A stretch of 39,952 nt of DNA from contig CAIRQX010000168.1 of the NCBI GenBank assembly GCA_903880855.1, positions 1 to 39,952 of the forward strand, written 5' to 3'. Below, in pieces: positions 8,295 to 16,605 of the stretch. The notes below the pieces were generated by a model. That model did no database searches. It was not told the origin of the DNA and worked only from the letters and a program-made list of their open reading frames with translations. The translations under genes were made by a program, and so were the position numbers. Origin of the DNA: an uncultured Burkholderiales bacterium (GTDB lineage: Bacteria > Pseudomonadota > Gammaproteobacteria > Burkholderiales > Burkholderiaceae_C). The stretch's first letter is position 1. Each line of letters starts with the position of its first letter.

Positions 8295-8648
8295 ATGTCT
8301 TTTATTCGAGTAATTTTCTTTCTGGGTATTTCATTGCTTTGGAGTTTTAACGCCTCAGCAGAAAAAGTTTTATGCCCACCAGGTCTATCTTGGACCTTTG
8401 AAGGTTATTGCATGAAAGTTATGGACAGCAAGACCTCCTCTTGCCCGCCCGGCACTTCCTTAGCGAAGCTTAATGTAACGGGCCCCATGATCTGTAAAGG
8501 CCGTTGGAAATGTTTATCGGATATCAATAAAGTTCCCAATGCACAAGGGCAATGTGTAGACCCTTCAGAAGTCAAACCTGTACAACGCCAATTCACTCAA
8601 AAAATGGTTCACACGGATGCGAAACCTGAACCAGCTAAATCTGAATAA
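8295..8648 (+). CDS. Secreted six-cysteine small protein B
   Basis: A 117-residue exported protein, paralogous to the product at 6989-7306. The signal peptide ends at SFNASA (residue about 22) and the mature part begins AEKVLCP. All six cysteines of the paralogue are retained, together with LSWTFEG, SSCPPGTSL, GPMIC and VPNAQGQC. The C-terminus is extended by a polar tail rich in Lys, Pro and Glu, unlike its partner. I use ATG 8295, which gives a proper signal peptide; the frame is open further upstream but would overlap the preceding gene. It lies 13 bases after the globin-like gene and is probably cotranscribed. It faces the MAPEG gene with only three bases between the stop codons. Confidence 0.75.
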   Translation: MSFIRVIFFLGISLLWSFNASAEKVLCPPGLSWTFEGYCMKVMDSKTSSCPPGTSLAKLNVTGPMICKGRWKCLSDINKVPNAQGQCVDPSEVKPVQRQFTQKMVHTDAKPEPAKSE

Positions 8649-8651
8649 TAT

Positions 8652-9044
8652 TTAGACAGCCTGGATAAACAAGTAAATCACTATTCCATGCCCCGCTACC
8701 CAAAACAAGCTGCGCAATGCGGCTTTGTCTAACAGGTAGCACGCAATATAGGCGATGCGAACGGCTACATAGATCCAGCTTAAGGTTTCCAGCAGATATC
8801 CATCGGCGCCGCCCAAAGAAGCCAAGATAACGCCGATAGCAAAAAACGGAAACGCCTCTAAACAATTTTGTTGTGCTGCATTGGCTCTCGCACGGAAGCC
8901 TTCTTGGGTAGCCAGCCATGCACGAGGGTTATGGTTGTCGTAGGTTTTATCGCCCCACTTAGCTATGGCGGCGCAGATCAAGGGTAAGAGTCCAGCAATC
9001 AGGATAGCAATGACTACTGTGTCTAGTTGGGTTTCGAATCGCAT
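8652..9044 (-). CDS. MAPEG family membrane protein
   Basis: A 130-residue integral membrane protein of the MAPEG (membrane-associated eicosanoid and glutathione metabolism) family. The family pattern NPRAWLATQEGFRARANAAQ, then NCLEAFPFFAIGV, is clear, with four hydrophobic spans. The ATG at 9044 is preceded by a good ribosome site (AGGAGTAAAT), so I reject an upstream in-frame extension of 14 codons. Bacterial MAPEG members are often of unknown function; some have glutathione transferase activity. It stands alone on the minus strand, divergent from the ABC importer operon. Confidence 0.88.
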   Translation of the reverse strand: MRFETQLDTVVIAILIAGLLPLICAAIAKWGDKTYDNHNPRAWLATQEGFRARANAAQQNCLEAFPFFAIGVILASLGGADGYLLETLSWIYVAVRIAYIACYLLDKAALRSLFWVAGHGIVIYLFIQAV

Positions 9045-9074
9045 ATTTACTCCTATGGAAGCGGGTATCTTATG

Positions 9075-9090
9075 ACACTTTATCAAGTGT
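9075..9090. promoter_or_regulatory. Inverted repeat in the divergent MAPEG/ABC-operon gap
   Basis: ACACTT-TATC-AAGTGT is a 6-bp perfect inverted repeat with a 4-base centre, located in the 104-base gap between the divergently transcribed MAPEG gene and the ABC importer operon. It could be an operator. A run of eight T's begins 10 bases downstream, so a weak hairpin role is an alternative. No consensus for a known regulator was recognised. Confidence 0.3.
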
Positions 9091-9148
9091 TAACCCTACT
9101 TTTTTTTGGTAACTACGAGACACTCATATTGAATTTTTGATTGTTAAC

Positions 9149-9931
9149 ATGATTCATATGAACCGACGCATACATTCAGCATTGATGTTTGTACTTCCTT
9201 TGTTTGTCTTGTTAATCTTTTGGGAGTTTTGCGTACGGGTCTTTCATGTGGATGCCCGAGTATTTCCTAGTGTTGAAGCAGTATTCACTGCAGGACTCGA
9301 GTCCGTGAACGATGGCAGCATCTTTCAACATATTGCAGCCAGCCTGGGGCGCGTTGCGGTTGGCACTGGGTTAGCCATTCTTGTCAGTGTTCCTCTGGGT
9401 GTAGCGATGGGTCTTAACCCTATCGTGTCAGAGTTTTTATCTCCGCTTTTCCGTTTCTTCTCAGTTTTAGCAGGTATCGCTTGGATTCCTATTGCTACCC
9501 TGTGGTTTGGTTATGGTTTTGGTGCCATCACATTCGTTATTTTCAACGCCGTATTTTTTGTAGTGACTTACAACACATTGCTGGGTGTTTCTAGTATTCC
9601 CATGCCATTACGGCATGCTGCCGCTTCACTTGGCGCCAATGGATGGACATTGCTGACCCAAGTGATTCTTCCGGGTGCATTGCCCAATATCGTCACAGGT
9701 ATTCGAACCGGACTAGGTTTTGCATGGCGTGGTTTGATTGCTGCAGAAATGATCGCCACCAATGTGGGGCTTGGCTACATGTTGTTTTTAGCGCGTGATT
9801 TTTATAAGACCGAAGTCATTGTTTTTGGCATGATCGTGATTGGACTTATTTGGCTGGTGATTGACAGATTGGTGTTGGCTCCGCTTGAACGCGCCACGAT
9901 TGAGCGCTGGGGACTGGTGAGGCGCGCATGA
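9149..9931 (+). CDS. NitT/TauT-type ABC transporter permease 1
   Basis: An inner-membrane permease of about 260 residues in the SsuC/TauC/NrtB group of the BPD_transp_1 family. Several hydrophobic spans are visible, and the cytoplasmic EAA loop reads LRHAAASLGANGWTLLTQVI followed by LPGALPNIVTGIR, typical for contact with the ATPase. Start choice is uncertain: TTG 9137, ATG 9149 and ATG 9158 are in frame and none has a clear ribosome site; I give the first ATG. It overlaps the second permease by an ATGA junction and shares its layout, which indicates a heteromeric channel arising from duplication. The substrate is unknown. Confidence 0.88.
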   Translation: MIHMNRRIHSALMFVLPLFVLLIFWEFCVRVFHVDARVFPSVEAVFTAGLESVNDGSIFQHIAASLGRVAVGTGLAILVSVPLGVAMGLNPIVSEFLSPLFRFFSVLAGIAWIPIATLWFGYGFGAITFVIFNAVFFVVTYNTLLGVSSIPMPLRHAAASLGANGWTLLTQVILPGALPNIVTGIRTGLGFAWRGLIAAEMIATNVGLGYMLFLARDFYKTEVIVFGMIVIGLIWLVIDRLVLAPLERATIERWGLVRRA

Positions 9932-10734
9932 AATTGCTGCAACACGTTTGGTCTATCTACCTGCGAATCACCGCCCGATTTCCTGCGTTACGCAGTATCG
10001 TGCCCTTTATTCCGCTCCTCATTGCATGGACGCTTGTTACTGAATTAGCTGTTTTTCCGCGTGCTTTTCTTCCAGGTCCTATAGATGTTGTAAACGCTTT
10101 TGGCACACTCACTTACAAAGGCGTTTTAACCCAATATTTAGAAGATAGCGTTGTGCGTCTGGCCGTAGGCGCCGCTTTTGGGATTGCTATAGGGATACCT
10201 TTGGGGGTCTTGGTCGGGCTGAGTGACCGAGTACGACAGGCCGTATGGCCGCTCTTGCTGTTTTTTCAAGCGATTGGCGATATTGCTTGGCTACCTATTT
10301 TGTTGGTGTGGTTTGGTTTTAGTTTGACCACGATGACGCTGGTGATTGTCTATACGGTTCTTTTTCCCATTGTTTTAAATACCTCCTTAGGTGTGCGATC
10401 TGTCTCTACAGACTTACACCGTGCCGCATTGAGTCTTGGCGCTTCAAAATTGCGCGTCATATGGGAGGTTGTTTTACCAGGCGCGTTACCCAACATCATG
10501 ACGGGCCTTCGCAATGGTTTGGGCTATGGATGGCGCGCCTTGATAGCGACTGAAATTATTGTGGGGACGAGTGGTATTGGCTTCATGATGTTTGATGCAC
10601 GACGCGCTGGATCAGTCGTTGAAATTTTGCTTGGCATGGTTGTGCTGGGCACACTTTGGTACGTGGTCGACAGTTGGGTACTTGCGCCCATAGAACGCGC
10701 GACTGGTAAACGTTGGGGACTCGTTACACAATGA
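9928..10734 (+). CDS. NitT/TauT-type ABC transporter permease 2
   Basis: A 268-residue permease homologous to its upstream neighbour. The EAA loop is LHRAALSLGASKLRVIWEVV then LPGALPNIMTGLRNGLGYGW, and the C-terminus RATGKRWGL matches permease 1 (RATIERWGL), which supports tandem duplication. About six membrane spans are visible. It begins at an ATGA overlap with permease 1 and its own TGA overlaps the ATG of the ATPase gene, so all three are translationally coupled. It should pair with permease 1 to form the channel of one importer. Confidence 0.9.
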   Translation: MKLLQHVWSIYLRITARFPALRSIVPFIPLLIAWTLVTELAVFPRAFLPGPIDVVNAFGTLTYKGVLTQYLEDSVVRLAVGAAFGIAIGIPLGVLVGLSDRVRQAVWPLLLFFQAIGDIAWLPILLVWFGFSLTTMTLVIVYTVLFPIVLNTSLGVRSVSTDLHRAALSLGASKLRVIWEVVLPGALPNIMTGLRNGLGYGWRALIATEIIVGTSGIGFMMFDARRAGSVVEILLGMVVLGTLWYVVDSWVLAPIERATGKRWGLVTQ

Positions 10735-11489
10735 AAAGCTTGACCATTCAAAATTTATCAAAGACATATTTTGATCCTTATGCAGGCGCAAATGTCACGG
10801 CTGTTCACGATATTTCTCTGCACGTCAAACAAGGCGAGTTTGTTTCTATCGTTGGCCCGTCTGGGTGCGGCAAAACGACTTTGCTCAATATGCTTGCTGG
10901 ATTTATTCCCCCATCGGGCGGCTCCATCATGATCGATGACAAGCCCGTCAAAGGTCCCGGCGCTGACAGGGGGGTTGTATTCCAAACATTTGCCCTCTTC
11001 CCATGGAAAACTGTTTTAGAAAACGTGGGCTTTGGACCACGTATGCGCGGACTTCCAACTGCTGAATGCGACCGTATTGCCCGTGAATTTCTATCGCTGG
11101 TAGGACTCGAGCATGCTGCCGATAGATACCCCAACGAATTGTCGGGTGGCATGCAACAGCGTGTGGGTGTGGTTCGGGCTTTGGCCAACAATCCGGATGT
11201 GTTGCTGATGGACGAACCTTTTGCTAGTGTTGATGCACAAACGCGTATGACGTTGCAGGAAGAATTAACGCGTATTTGGCAAGAACGCCGACCCACTATT
11301 CTTTTTATTACCCATGATGTGGCGGAGTCTGTATTTTTAGCGGATCGTGTGGTTGTGCTGAGTAAAGGGCGAGTTCTTGAAGACATGCCCATCGCGCTAG
11401 AGCGCCCCCGTGTTTGGGAGCATTTGATTGAAGACGACACCTTCAAAGCACTGAGTGCACAAGTACTTCATAAGGTGCGCTCTGCATGA
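10731..11489 (+). CDS. NitT/TauT-type ABC transporter ATP-binding protein
   Basis: A 252-residue cytoplasmic ATPase energising the importer. Walker A is VGPSGCGKTTLLN, the Q-loop lies in VVFQTFALFPW, the signature is LSGGMQQRVGVVRAL, Walker B is VLLMDEPFASVD, and the switch His is in ITHDVAES. Closest in style to SsuB/TauB/NrtD-like ATPases. ATG 10731 overlaps the upstream TGA; a frame extension further 5' would overlap the permease and is rejected. Its TGA in turn overlaps the ATG of the small anchored protein gene. Confidence 0.93.
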   Translation: MKSLTIQNLSKTYFDPYAGANVTAVHDISLHVKQGEFVSIVGPSGCGKTTLLNMLAGFIPPSGGSIMIDDKPVKGPGADRGVVFQTFALFPWKTVLENVGFGPRMRGLPTAECDRIAREFLSLVGLEHAADRYPNELSGGMQQRVGVVRALANNPDVLLMDEPFASVDAQTRMTLQEELTRIWQERRPTILFITHDVAESVFLADRVVVLSKGRVLEDMPIALERPRVWEHLIEDDTFKALSAQVLHKVRSA

Positions 11490-11815
11490 GGATGTGGCAA
11501 TCCATCCATCAATCCATGCAAGGCCGGATTGTCTTTGTGTGTGTATTGCTATACGCTGTATGGCAAATACATTTGGGGCTGTCGGCCCCTGGCAAGGTAT
11601 CAGAGAGTTTGCGTGATGGAAAGGGCAAAGTGAATGTGCAAGTTGTTTTGCCGTTCACACCCGATCGCTTTCATGTCATTGCAATGCAGCAGTTTGGTCG
11701 GGTATCTGGGACCGAAGATACATCGATCGAAGTTCGTGGGGTGAAGCGGGATGATTTATCAAGCCTTGCTCGCCCTTTTTGGGTAAAGCGTATAGAACCA
11801 CTAAAAGGAGACTGA
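11486..11815 (+). CDS. Small membrane-anchored protein in ABC importer operon, unknown
   Basis: A 109-residue protein I do not recognise. One hydrophobic span (about 13-31, RIVFVCVLLYAVWQIHLGL) is followed by a soluble part of about 75 residues, probably periplasmic, with no cysteines. The gene is real by context: it starts at an ATGA overlap with the ATPase gene and ends two bases before the ATG of the binding-protein gene, inside an otherwise standard importer operon. It may be an accessory or assembly factor for this transporter, or a docking protein for the binding protein; nothing in the sequence settles this. Confidence 0.7.
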   Translation: MRMWQSIHQSMQGRIVFVCVLLYAVWQIHLGLSAPGKVSESLRDGKGKVNVQVVLPFTPDRFHVIAMQQFGRVSGTEDTSIEVRGVKRDDLSSLARPFWVKRIEPLKGD

Positions 11816-11817
11816 AC

Positions 11818-12873
11818 ATGTTATTGAAAAAATTGATGCTATGCCTGTGCTTGCTAGCACCAGGCCTCACCATGGCGCAAGACTTAGTCAAGATGAAAGC
11901 CGGCATGGTGGCAGGTATTGACCAAATAGGATTACCGATTGCGCTTGAGCGTGGCTTCTTTGAAAAATGGGGCTTAGATGTGACCATTGCTCGTCCTTAT
12001 GCGACGGGTGTGGATGCATTAAATTCTTTGCAAGCAGGCGAAAACGACATGTTGCAAGTCGGCGTCCCCATGATCGGTGCAGTTCTACGCGGCATGGATT
12101 TAGTGGCGCTGGGTAACTACAGTGGAAGCGCCCACAAATTAGGGGGTGACGCCACCATCGCCTTGATTGCAGGTGCCGGTTCAGGCATTGTCAAAGGTGA
12201 TCTGAAATCACTCAAAGGCAAAAAAATTGCAGCTGCTTTTGGCACGATCAACCACCTGTACGTTTTGGGATTGCTTGAGAAGGCTGGTCTCACGCCTGCA
12301 GATGTGACGCTCGTCAATACACCTCCCCCAGATATGACTGTGGCTCTTTTAGCCAAAGGCATCGACGCTTTTGCTTGCTGGGATCCTGTTCCTATCATTG
12401 CTTTAAAAGATGTCCCCGGTGCTTTTGAAGTCATTCGCGGTGGTGACGTGATTTCTTATGTAGGTTTTAATGTTGCTTTGCGTCCTTGGGTTGAAAAGAA
12501 CGGGGCCACTATTGAGAAATTTCTTGCCGCCGTCTCTGAGGCCGATCAATGGATGCGCGCCAACCCTAAAGCAGCCGCTCAAGTTGCAACACGCTGGATA
12601 CCTGGCCTCAAGCAAGATGTGGCAGAGGCTGCTATGCAATTCAATATCCAACAAACAGACCGCCGCTTGTCTACCAACAACTACAAAGCTTTGTGGAGCG
12701 CAGAGGATCGCCTGAACCGTTTGGGATTTATCAAATCAACATTTGATGTGAACAAACATATCGAGCCTAAGCATATGCTCAAGGTCATGAAAGACAACCC
12801 AAAGTTATTTTCTGATTTGCCGGCTATTCCAGCCAATGCCATGATTGGTTCTGGTTACGTTTTTAAGCCTTAA
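11818..12873 (+). CDS. NitT/TauT-type ABC transporter substrate-binding protein
   Basis: A 351-residue periplasmic binding protein (SsuA/THI5-like NMT1 fold). The signal peptide ends at PGLTMAQ. Features typical of the family are GIDQIGLPIALERGFFEKWGL early on, the LKSLKGKKIAAAFG segment, and KGIDAFACWDPVP. A strong ribosome site (AAAGGAG) precedes ATG 11818 with normal spacing, so the longer open frame from 11779 is rejected. It is the last gene of the importer operon and is followed by a strong terminator. The ligand is not evident: sulfonates, taurine, nitrate and pyrimidine precursors are all possible for this superfamily. Confidence 0.9.
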   Translation: MLLKKLMLCLCLLAPGLTMAQDLVKMKAGMVAGIDQIGLPIALERGFFEKWGLDVTIARPYATGVDALNSLQAGENDMLQVGVPMIGAVLRGMDLVALGNYSGSAHKLGGDATIALIAGAGSGIVKGDLKSLKGKKIAAAFGTINHLYVLGLLEKAGLTPADVTLVNTPPPDMTVALLAKGIDAFACWDPVPIIALKDVPGAFEVIRGGDVISYVGFNVALRPWVEKNGATIEKFLAAVSEADQWMRANPKAAAQVATRWIPGLKQDVAEAAMQFNIQQTDRRLSTNNYKALWSAEDRLNRLGFIKSTFDVNKHIEPKHMLKVMKDNPKLFSDLPAIPANAMIGSGYVFKP

Positions 12874-12892
12874 CGTAAATAGACTAAATAAA

Positions 12893-12917
12893 AAATGGGG
12901 CCCTTGTGGCCCCATTT
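12893..12917. terminator. Bidirectional intrinsic terminator
   Basis: AAATGGGGCC-CTTGT-GGCCCCATTT forms a perfect 10-bp stem with a 5-base loop. It is flanked by A's on the left and followed on the right by ATTTACTTTTTAA, so it can serve both converging transcripts: the ABC importer operon (stop at 12873) and the cupin gene (stop at 12923). Confidence 0.9.
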
Positions 12918-12922
12918 ACTTT

Positions 12923-13417
12923 TTAACGAATGAATTGATCTATATACCCAGCCCCAAGACCAACCGCCACATAGTGCTTGCGACACATCTCTATCTTGGT
13001 AAATACATCTTCATACCCAGTTGTCTGTCCTTTGTCGTCCACATAGACCATCGCCCCGTGGATATTGAATTGGGTGATCATTTCTGGTTCACCCACCACT
13101 TCGTCCACCACCAAGGTATGAATTTCACCAGGAGGCTCATAGACGAAAGAACCAGCGGTGGCAACCCAGTCATGCTCTAAATAACGCCACGCACCTTTGA
13201 TGACATAACCCGTGACCCATGAGGGATGGATATGGCGCGACAAAACACCTGATTTACGCACACGTAATAAATTGCACCAACTGCCCGTCACCGTATTCAT
13301 CAACAGCGGACGAAACCATACATCTGGTGCCTGCGGTACCCACACGCGTTCGTCGTCTGGAATGGCAGGTATCGCTATTTCGGCTTTGATGCCTGGCTGT
13401 TGAAGAATAGGTGTCAT
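12923..13417 (-). CDS. Cupin dioxygenase-like protein (2,4'-dihydroxyacetophenone dioxygenase family)
   Basis: A 164-residue cupin resembling 2,4'-dihydroxyacetophenone dioxygenase, a non-haem iron enzyme that cleaves a carbon-carbon bond beside an aromatic ring. The metal site is visible as HIHPSWVTGYVIKG (HxH) and, later, YEPPGEIHTLVV. There is no signal peptide. A GTG lies directly before ATG 13417; I take the ATG. It follows the SDR gene at 13436-14158 on the same strand with an 18-base gap, so the two probably form an operon. The actual substrate is unknown; many relatives are annotated by similarity only. Confidence 0.8.
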   Translation of the reverse strand: MTPILQQPGIKAEIAIPAIPDDERVWVPQAPDVWFRPLLMNTVTGSWCNLLRVRKSGVLSRHIHPSWVTGYVIKGAWRYLEHDWVATAGSFVYEPPGEIHTLVVDEVVGEPEMITQFNIHGAMVYVDDKGQTTGYEDVFTKIEMCRKHYVAVGLGAGYIDQFIR

Positions 13418-13435
13418 CACGTATAACTTTCAAAA

Positions 13436-14158
13436 TTAAGAAATTAAATATCCGCCATCTACAGGAAGTATGACGCCAGTCACGAATTGGGCTTGTGCAC
13501 TTGCTAAGAACATCACGGGCCCTGCAATATCGGCTGGTGTGCCCCAGCGCTTCATAGGTGTACGCGCCAATATGGGAGCAGCGCGCTGTGGGTCATCTTG
13601 TAAAGCCTGCGTGAGCGGTGTTGCAATCCAACCTGGCGCCACAGCGTTCACACGTATGCCGTCATCCGCATAGGCAATGGCCAACGACTTGGTGAGTTGG
13701 GCTACCCCGCCCTTGCTTGCGCTATAACCCGGAACCAATCCACCGCCGAAGAAGCTCAGCATCGAAGCGGTGTTGACGATACAGCCTCTTCTAGCTTTGA
13801 GACCTTCGCGTGCAGCTGCGCACACGCGCATAGTTCCATTGAGATTAATGTCTACTGTACGTGCGAATGCTTCGGCTTCTAATTCAAGAGAGCGTTGGAT
13901 CACACCAGCACAGTTCACCACGACATCGAGCTCGCCTATAGCTTTCAACATACTTTGAACTGCAGCATCATCTCGCACGTCTAAAGCACGAAAGTCAATG
14001 CCTTTGTTATTGGCCACCGATGAGGCTTTTTGTACTTCTTGTTCTGATGCACCTGTGGCTATTACCTGCGCGCCATCACGCTGAAATGCCTGGGCTACGG
14101 CTTCACCAATTCCGCTAGTGGCGCCGGATATAAAAACTTGGCGGATTGATTTAGTCAT
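13436..14158 (-). CDS. Short-chain dehydrogenase/reductase
   Basis: A 240-residue classical SDR. The cofactor motif is GATSGIGEA (residues 12-20), followed by NCAGVI (82-87) and the catalytic set Asn105, Ser132, Tyr145 and Lys149 (GYSASKGG). The C-terminus has the usual LPVDGGY. It is transcribed before the cupin gene and shares its operon. An aldehyde, ketone or sugar-acid substrate is possible; the sequence is too general to choose. The gene is distinct from the atypical SDR at 20701-21480, which has lost this catalytic pair. Confidence 0.88.
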   Translation of the reverse strand: MTKSIRQVFISGATSGIGEAVAQAFQRDGAQVIATGASEQEVQKASSVANNKGIDFRALDVRDDAAVQSMLKAIGELDVVVNCAGVIQRSLELEAEAFARTVDINLNGTMRVCAAAREGLKARRGCIVNTASMLSFFGGGLVPGYSASKGGVAQLTKSLAIAYADDGIRVNAVAPGWIATPLTQALQDDPQRAAPILARTPMKRWGTPADIAGPVMFLASAQAQFVTGVILPVDGGYLIS

Positions 14159-14194
14159 AACTACATTTTATGAGTTCACTCGGCATGCCAATTT

Positions 14195-15676
14195 TCAAAG
14201 CACAGGCAAGAACCAGCCCTTTTCAGCCTTGAGTAAAAACTTATGCTCACCCAACCATTTCACTAACTTGGGGTTGGCGTTGTTGATGCCACCTGCCTGG
14301 CGAACCCATAAATACCCATTGGGTTGGTCTCTTTCATCAAACACTTGGGCGCCAGGGTGTTTGGCGACTGCTGCGAGAAGTTCTGAGTAAGTGAGCAGGT
14401 TCTTAATCAAAACATCATTATTTTGAGGGGCAGTTTCCTTCTCAGGGACTGGCGGCTTACTCGGCTCAATAGCTTTAGGCTTATTGATTTGCTCATCGGC
14501 ATCATCTGCGTCGTTGGTGGAAATTAATTCTGTGCTGGGTTGTTGAATTTTTTTGGCGACTGGAACAACACCAAGCACCTTCAACAACAACTGACAAGCC
14601 TCAGGACAGAATGCTGTTCCCGAATAGTCATGGATGAGCAATGCTGCGTCTTTGGATGAAAGTTGTTCAACATCTTTTTTCTTGATCTGGACTTCTTCAT
14701 AGGCCTCCACCACAGCGAGGATTCTTCCGCCAAGTGGAATGGCATCGCCCTTGAGGCCATTAGGAAAGCCTGAACCATCGAATCTTTCATGGTGCGCTCC
14801 GATGTACAAGGCAATGCGCTCCATCTCATAGAGACCTGAAAGACAGTCATGTCCTGCTTTTGCGTGCGCTTCGTAAAGCTTTTTGCTATAGCCCCCAACA
14901 CCCTTGCTTAAGTTGCTCAGGGCTTCGTCAGAAAGACCAATCTTGCCGATATCATGCAACAAGCCAGCAATATAAATATCTTGCGTGTCATTTTGTGAAC
15001 AATTAGCAGCTTTCGCCATACGCACGGCTAGATCAGCCACAGACTTCGAGTGGGCCAACAAAGCACTGTCACGAAGACCAATCAGGGTTGAGTAGGCTTT
15101 GACAGAGGCGATGTACGAGCCTCTTAGCTCTTGGTAAGAATTACTGAGCTCAGCCGTTCTTTCTTTGACTTTTTCTTCTAAGGTGTTGACCATATCAGCA
15201 AGACTTAAATTCTGTTGCTTGGTTAACTCTAGTAAGTTGTCACGCTCGAGAACTAAGGCATATCTCTCTAATGCTGACTTGACAGTGGAGATAACCTCTT
15301 CATCATTCCAAGGCTTCGTGAGATATCTATAGATTTCGCCTTCATTGATGGCAGAAATAGCGGTATTTAAGTCAGCTGTTCCTGTGAGCATCAATCGCAT
15401 GACTTTGGGCCAACGCTCTCTGACTTGGGCCAAAAACTCTGCGCCATTCATGTCTGGCATTTGCATGTCAGAAAGAACTAAGTGAAATTCCTCTTGCTCT
15501 AGTTTTTGTAAGGCCTCAGCACCGCTAGAGGCCTCTTCGACCACGAAACCCGACAACATAAACATGCGCCGCAAAGCCGACAAGATATTGGGCTCGTCAT
15601 CTACACACAAGATCTTGTAGCTTGAAATATCCAAGGTATCCAGGTGATCTTGCGAACTTAGTGGAGGATTTTCCAA
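14195..15676 (-). CDS. Response regulator with HD-GYP c-di-GMP phosphodiesterase domain
   Basis: A 493-residue protein. The receiver domain (about 20-138) has phospho-acceptor Asp70 in VLSDMQMPDMNG and Lys121 in YLTKPWNDEE. A coiled segment (140-195) leads to an HD-GYP domain (about 196-360) with His209, LLHDIGK (His241-Asp242) and HHERFDGSGFPNGL. The signature reads GFP where the family has GYP, a conservative change. The domain degrades cyclic di-GMP in most relatives. A low-complexity linker (370-420) is followed by a C-terminal segment of about 65 residues (LLTYSELLAAVAKH onward) that I do not recognise. The start appears to be TTG 15676, as no in-frame ATG precedes the receiver domain. 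It is divergent from the PhnD-like/kinase pair. Confidence 0.88.
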   Translation of the reverse strand: MENPPLSSQDHLDTLDISSYKILCVDDEPNILSALRRMFMLSGFVVEEASSGAEALQKLEQEEFHLVLSDMQMPDMNGAEFLAQVRERWPKVMRLMLTGTADLNTAISAINEGEIYRYLTKPWNDEEVISTVKSALERYALVLERDNLLELTKQQNLSLADMVNTLEEKVKERTAELSNSYQELRGSYIASVKAYSTLIGLRDSALLAHSKSVADLAVRMAKAANCSQNDTQDIYIAGLLHDIGKIGLSDEALSNLSKGVGGYSKKLYEAHAKAGHDCLSGLYEMERIALYIGAHHERFDGSGFPNGLKGDAIPLGGRILAVVEAYEEVQIKKKDVEQLSSKDAALLIHDYSGTAFCPEACQLLLKVLGVVPVAKKIQQPSTELISTNDADDADEQINKPKAIEPSKPPVPEKETAPQNNDVLIKNLLTYSELLAAVAKHPGAQVFDERDQPNGYLWVRQAGGINNANPKLVKWLGEHKFLLKAEKGWFLPVL

Positions 15677-15734
15677 TGTGATACTTTGGTTAATAGATAT
15701 AGATAAATTGGAATCTATGATAAATTAAAACTCT

Positions 15735-16604
15735 ATGCCAATAAAGATTTCTATATCTAAAACCTTATTACGTTTTATTTACGTTTATGTTCTATGCATT
15801 GGAACTTCCTATAGTGCGTGTTTAGGGGCACAAGTTAGCACTAAGGTTTATACATTCGATGTGGTTCCACAATTTCCAGCAGCAAAAATTTATACAACTT
15901 GGTCTCCATTGCTTCAAAGGATTGGCCAAGACGCTGGACTTTGTTTCGAATTGAGAGTCTCCGCGTCTATACCTGAATTCGAACAACGATTCCTCAAGGG
16001 CGAATCTGATTTCACCTTTCTGAATCCCTATCACGCAGTTCTTGCGTATCAAAAGAAAAAGTATCAACCTCTGCTTGCGGACGCACAAGATTTATTAACA
16101 GGCATATTGGTCGTACGGTCTGACAACCCCATTAAAAATCTGAATGATCTCAAAGGAAAAAACGTCTCATTTCCTGCTCCCAACTCATTTGCTGCCTCTT
16201 TATTGATTCGTGCTGAATTAGCCAAACAGAAAATCGACGTTAATCCAGTGTTTGTCAAAACCCATAGCAATGTGTACCGATCTGTCATCAACAAAGATGC
16301 CATGGCAGGAGGCGGCGTAAACAACACGCTCGACAATGAAGCGCCCGAGGTACGCCAGCAATTACGTGTTTTGTACGAAACACCTGCCTACACGCCGCAC
16401 CCAATTGCCACCCACCCTTCTGTGACTTCCGAAGTGCGTGAACGTTTCCTCAAGGCGATGGTAAAACTCTCGCAAGATGAAGATGGCCAAAAACTTCTAG
16501 ATGGCATCAACCTCAACAAGCCACAAGCTGTCAGCTACGCGAAGCATTACAAAGTTTTGGAATCTTTACAACTTGAGAAGTTTTTAGTCCTGACTGGTCA
16601 ATGA
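15735..16604 (+). CDS. PhnD-like periplasmic binding protein
   Basis: A 289-residue exported protein of the phosphate/phosphonate-binding (PhnD, PF12974-type) family. A signal peptide covers about residues 1-30. The body has the family segments FEQRFLKGESDFTFLNPYHA, DLKGKNVSFPAPNSF and the GVNNTLD region. No ABC permease or ATPase is adjacent; the next gene, one base after the TGA, is a sensor kinase. That arrangement suggests this protein is a ligand-binding partner for the kinase and not a transport component. The ligand need not be a phosphonate. It shares a 58-base AT-rich divergent gap with the HD-GYP regulator. Confidence 0.85.
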   Translation: MPIKISISKTLLRFIYVYVLCIGTSYSACLGAQVSTKVYTFDVVPQFPAAKIYTTWSPLLQRIGQDAGLCFELRVSASIPEFEQRFLKGESDFTFLNPYHAVLAYQKKKYQPLLADAQDLLTGILVVRSDNPIKNLNDLKGKNVSFPAPNSFAASLLIRAELAKQKIDVNPVFVKTHSNVYRSVINKDAMAGGGVNNTLDNEAPEVRQQLRVLYETPAYTPHPIATHPSVTSEVRERFLKAMVKLSQDEDGQKLLDGINLNKPQAVSYAKHYKVLESLQLEKFLVLTGQ

Positions 16605-16605
16605 C

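Noticed and set aside
10805-11446. 213-residue minus-strand open frame
   Set aside because: Antisense shadow of the ABC ATPase gene.
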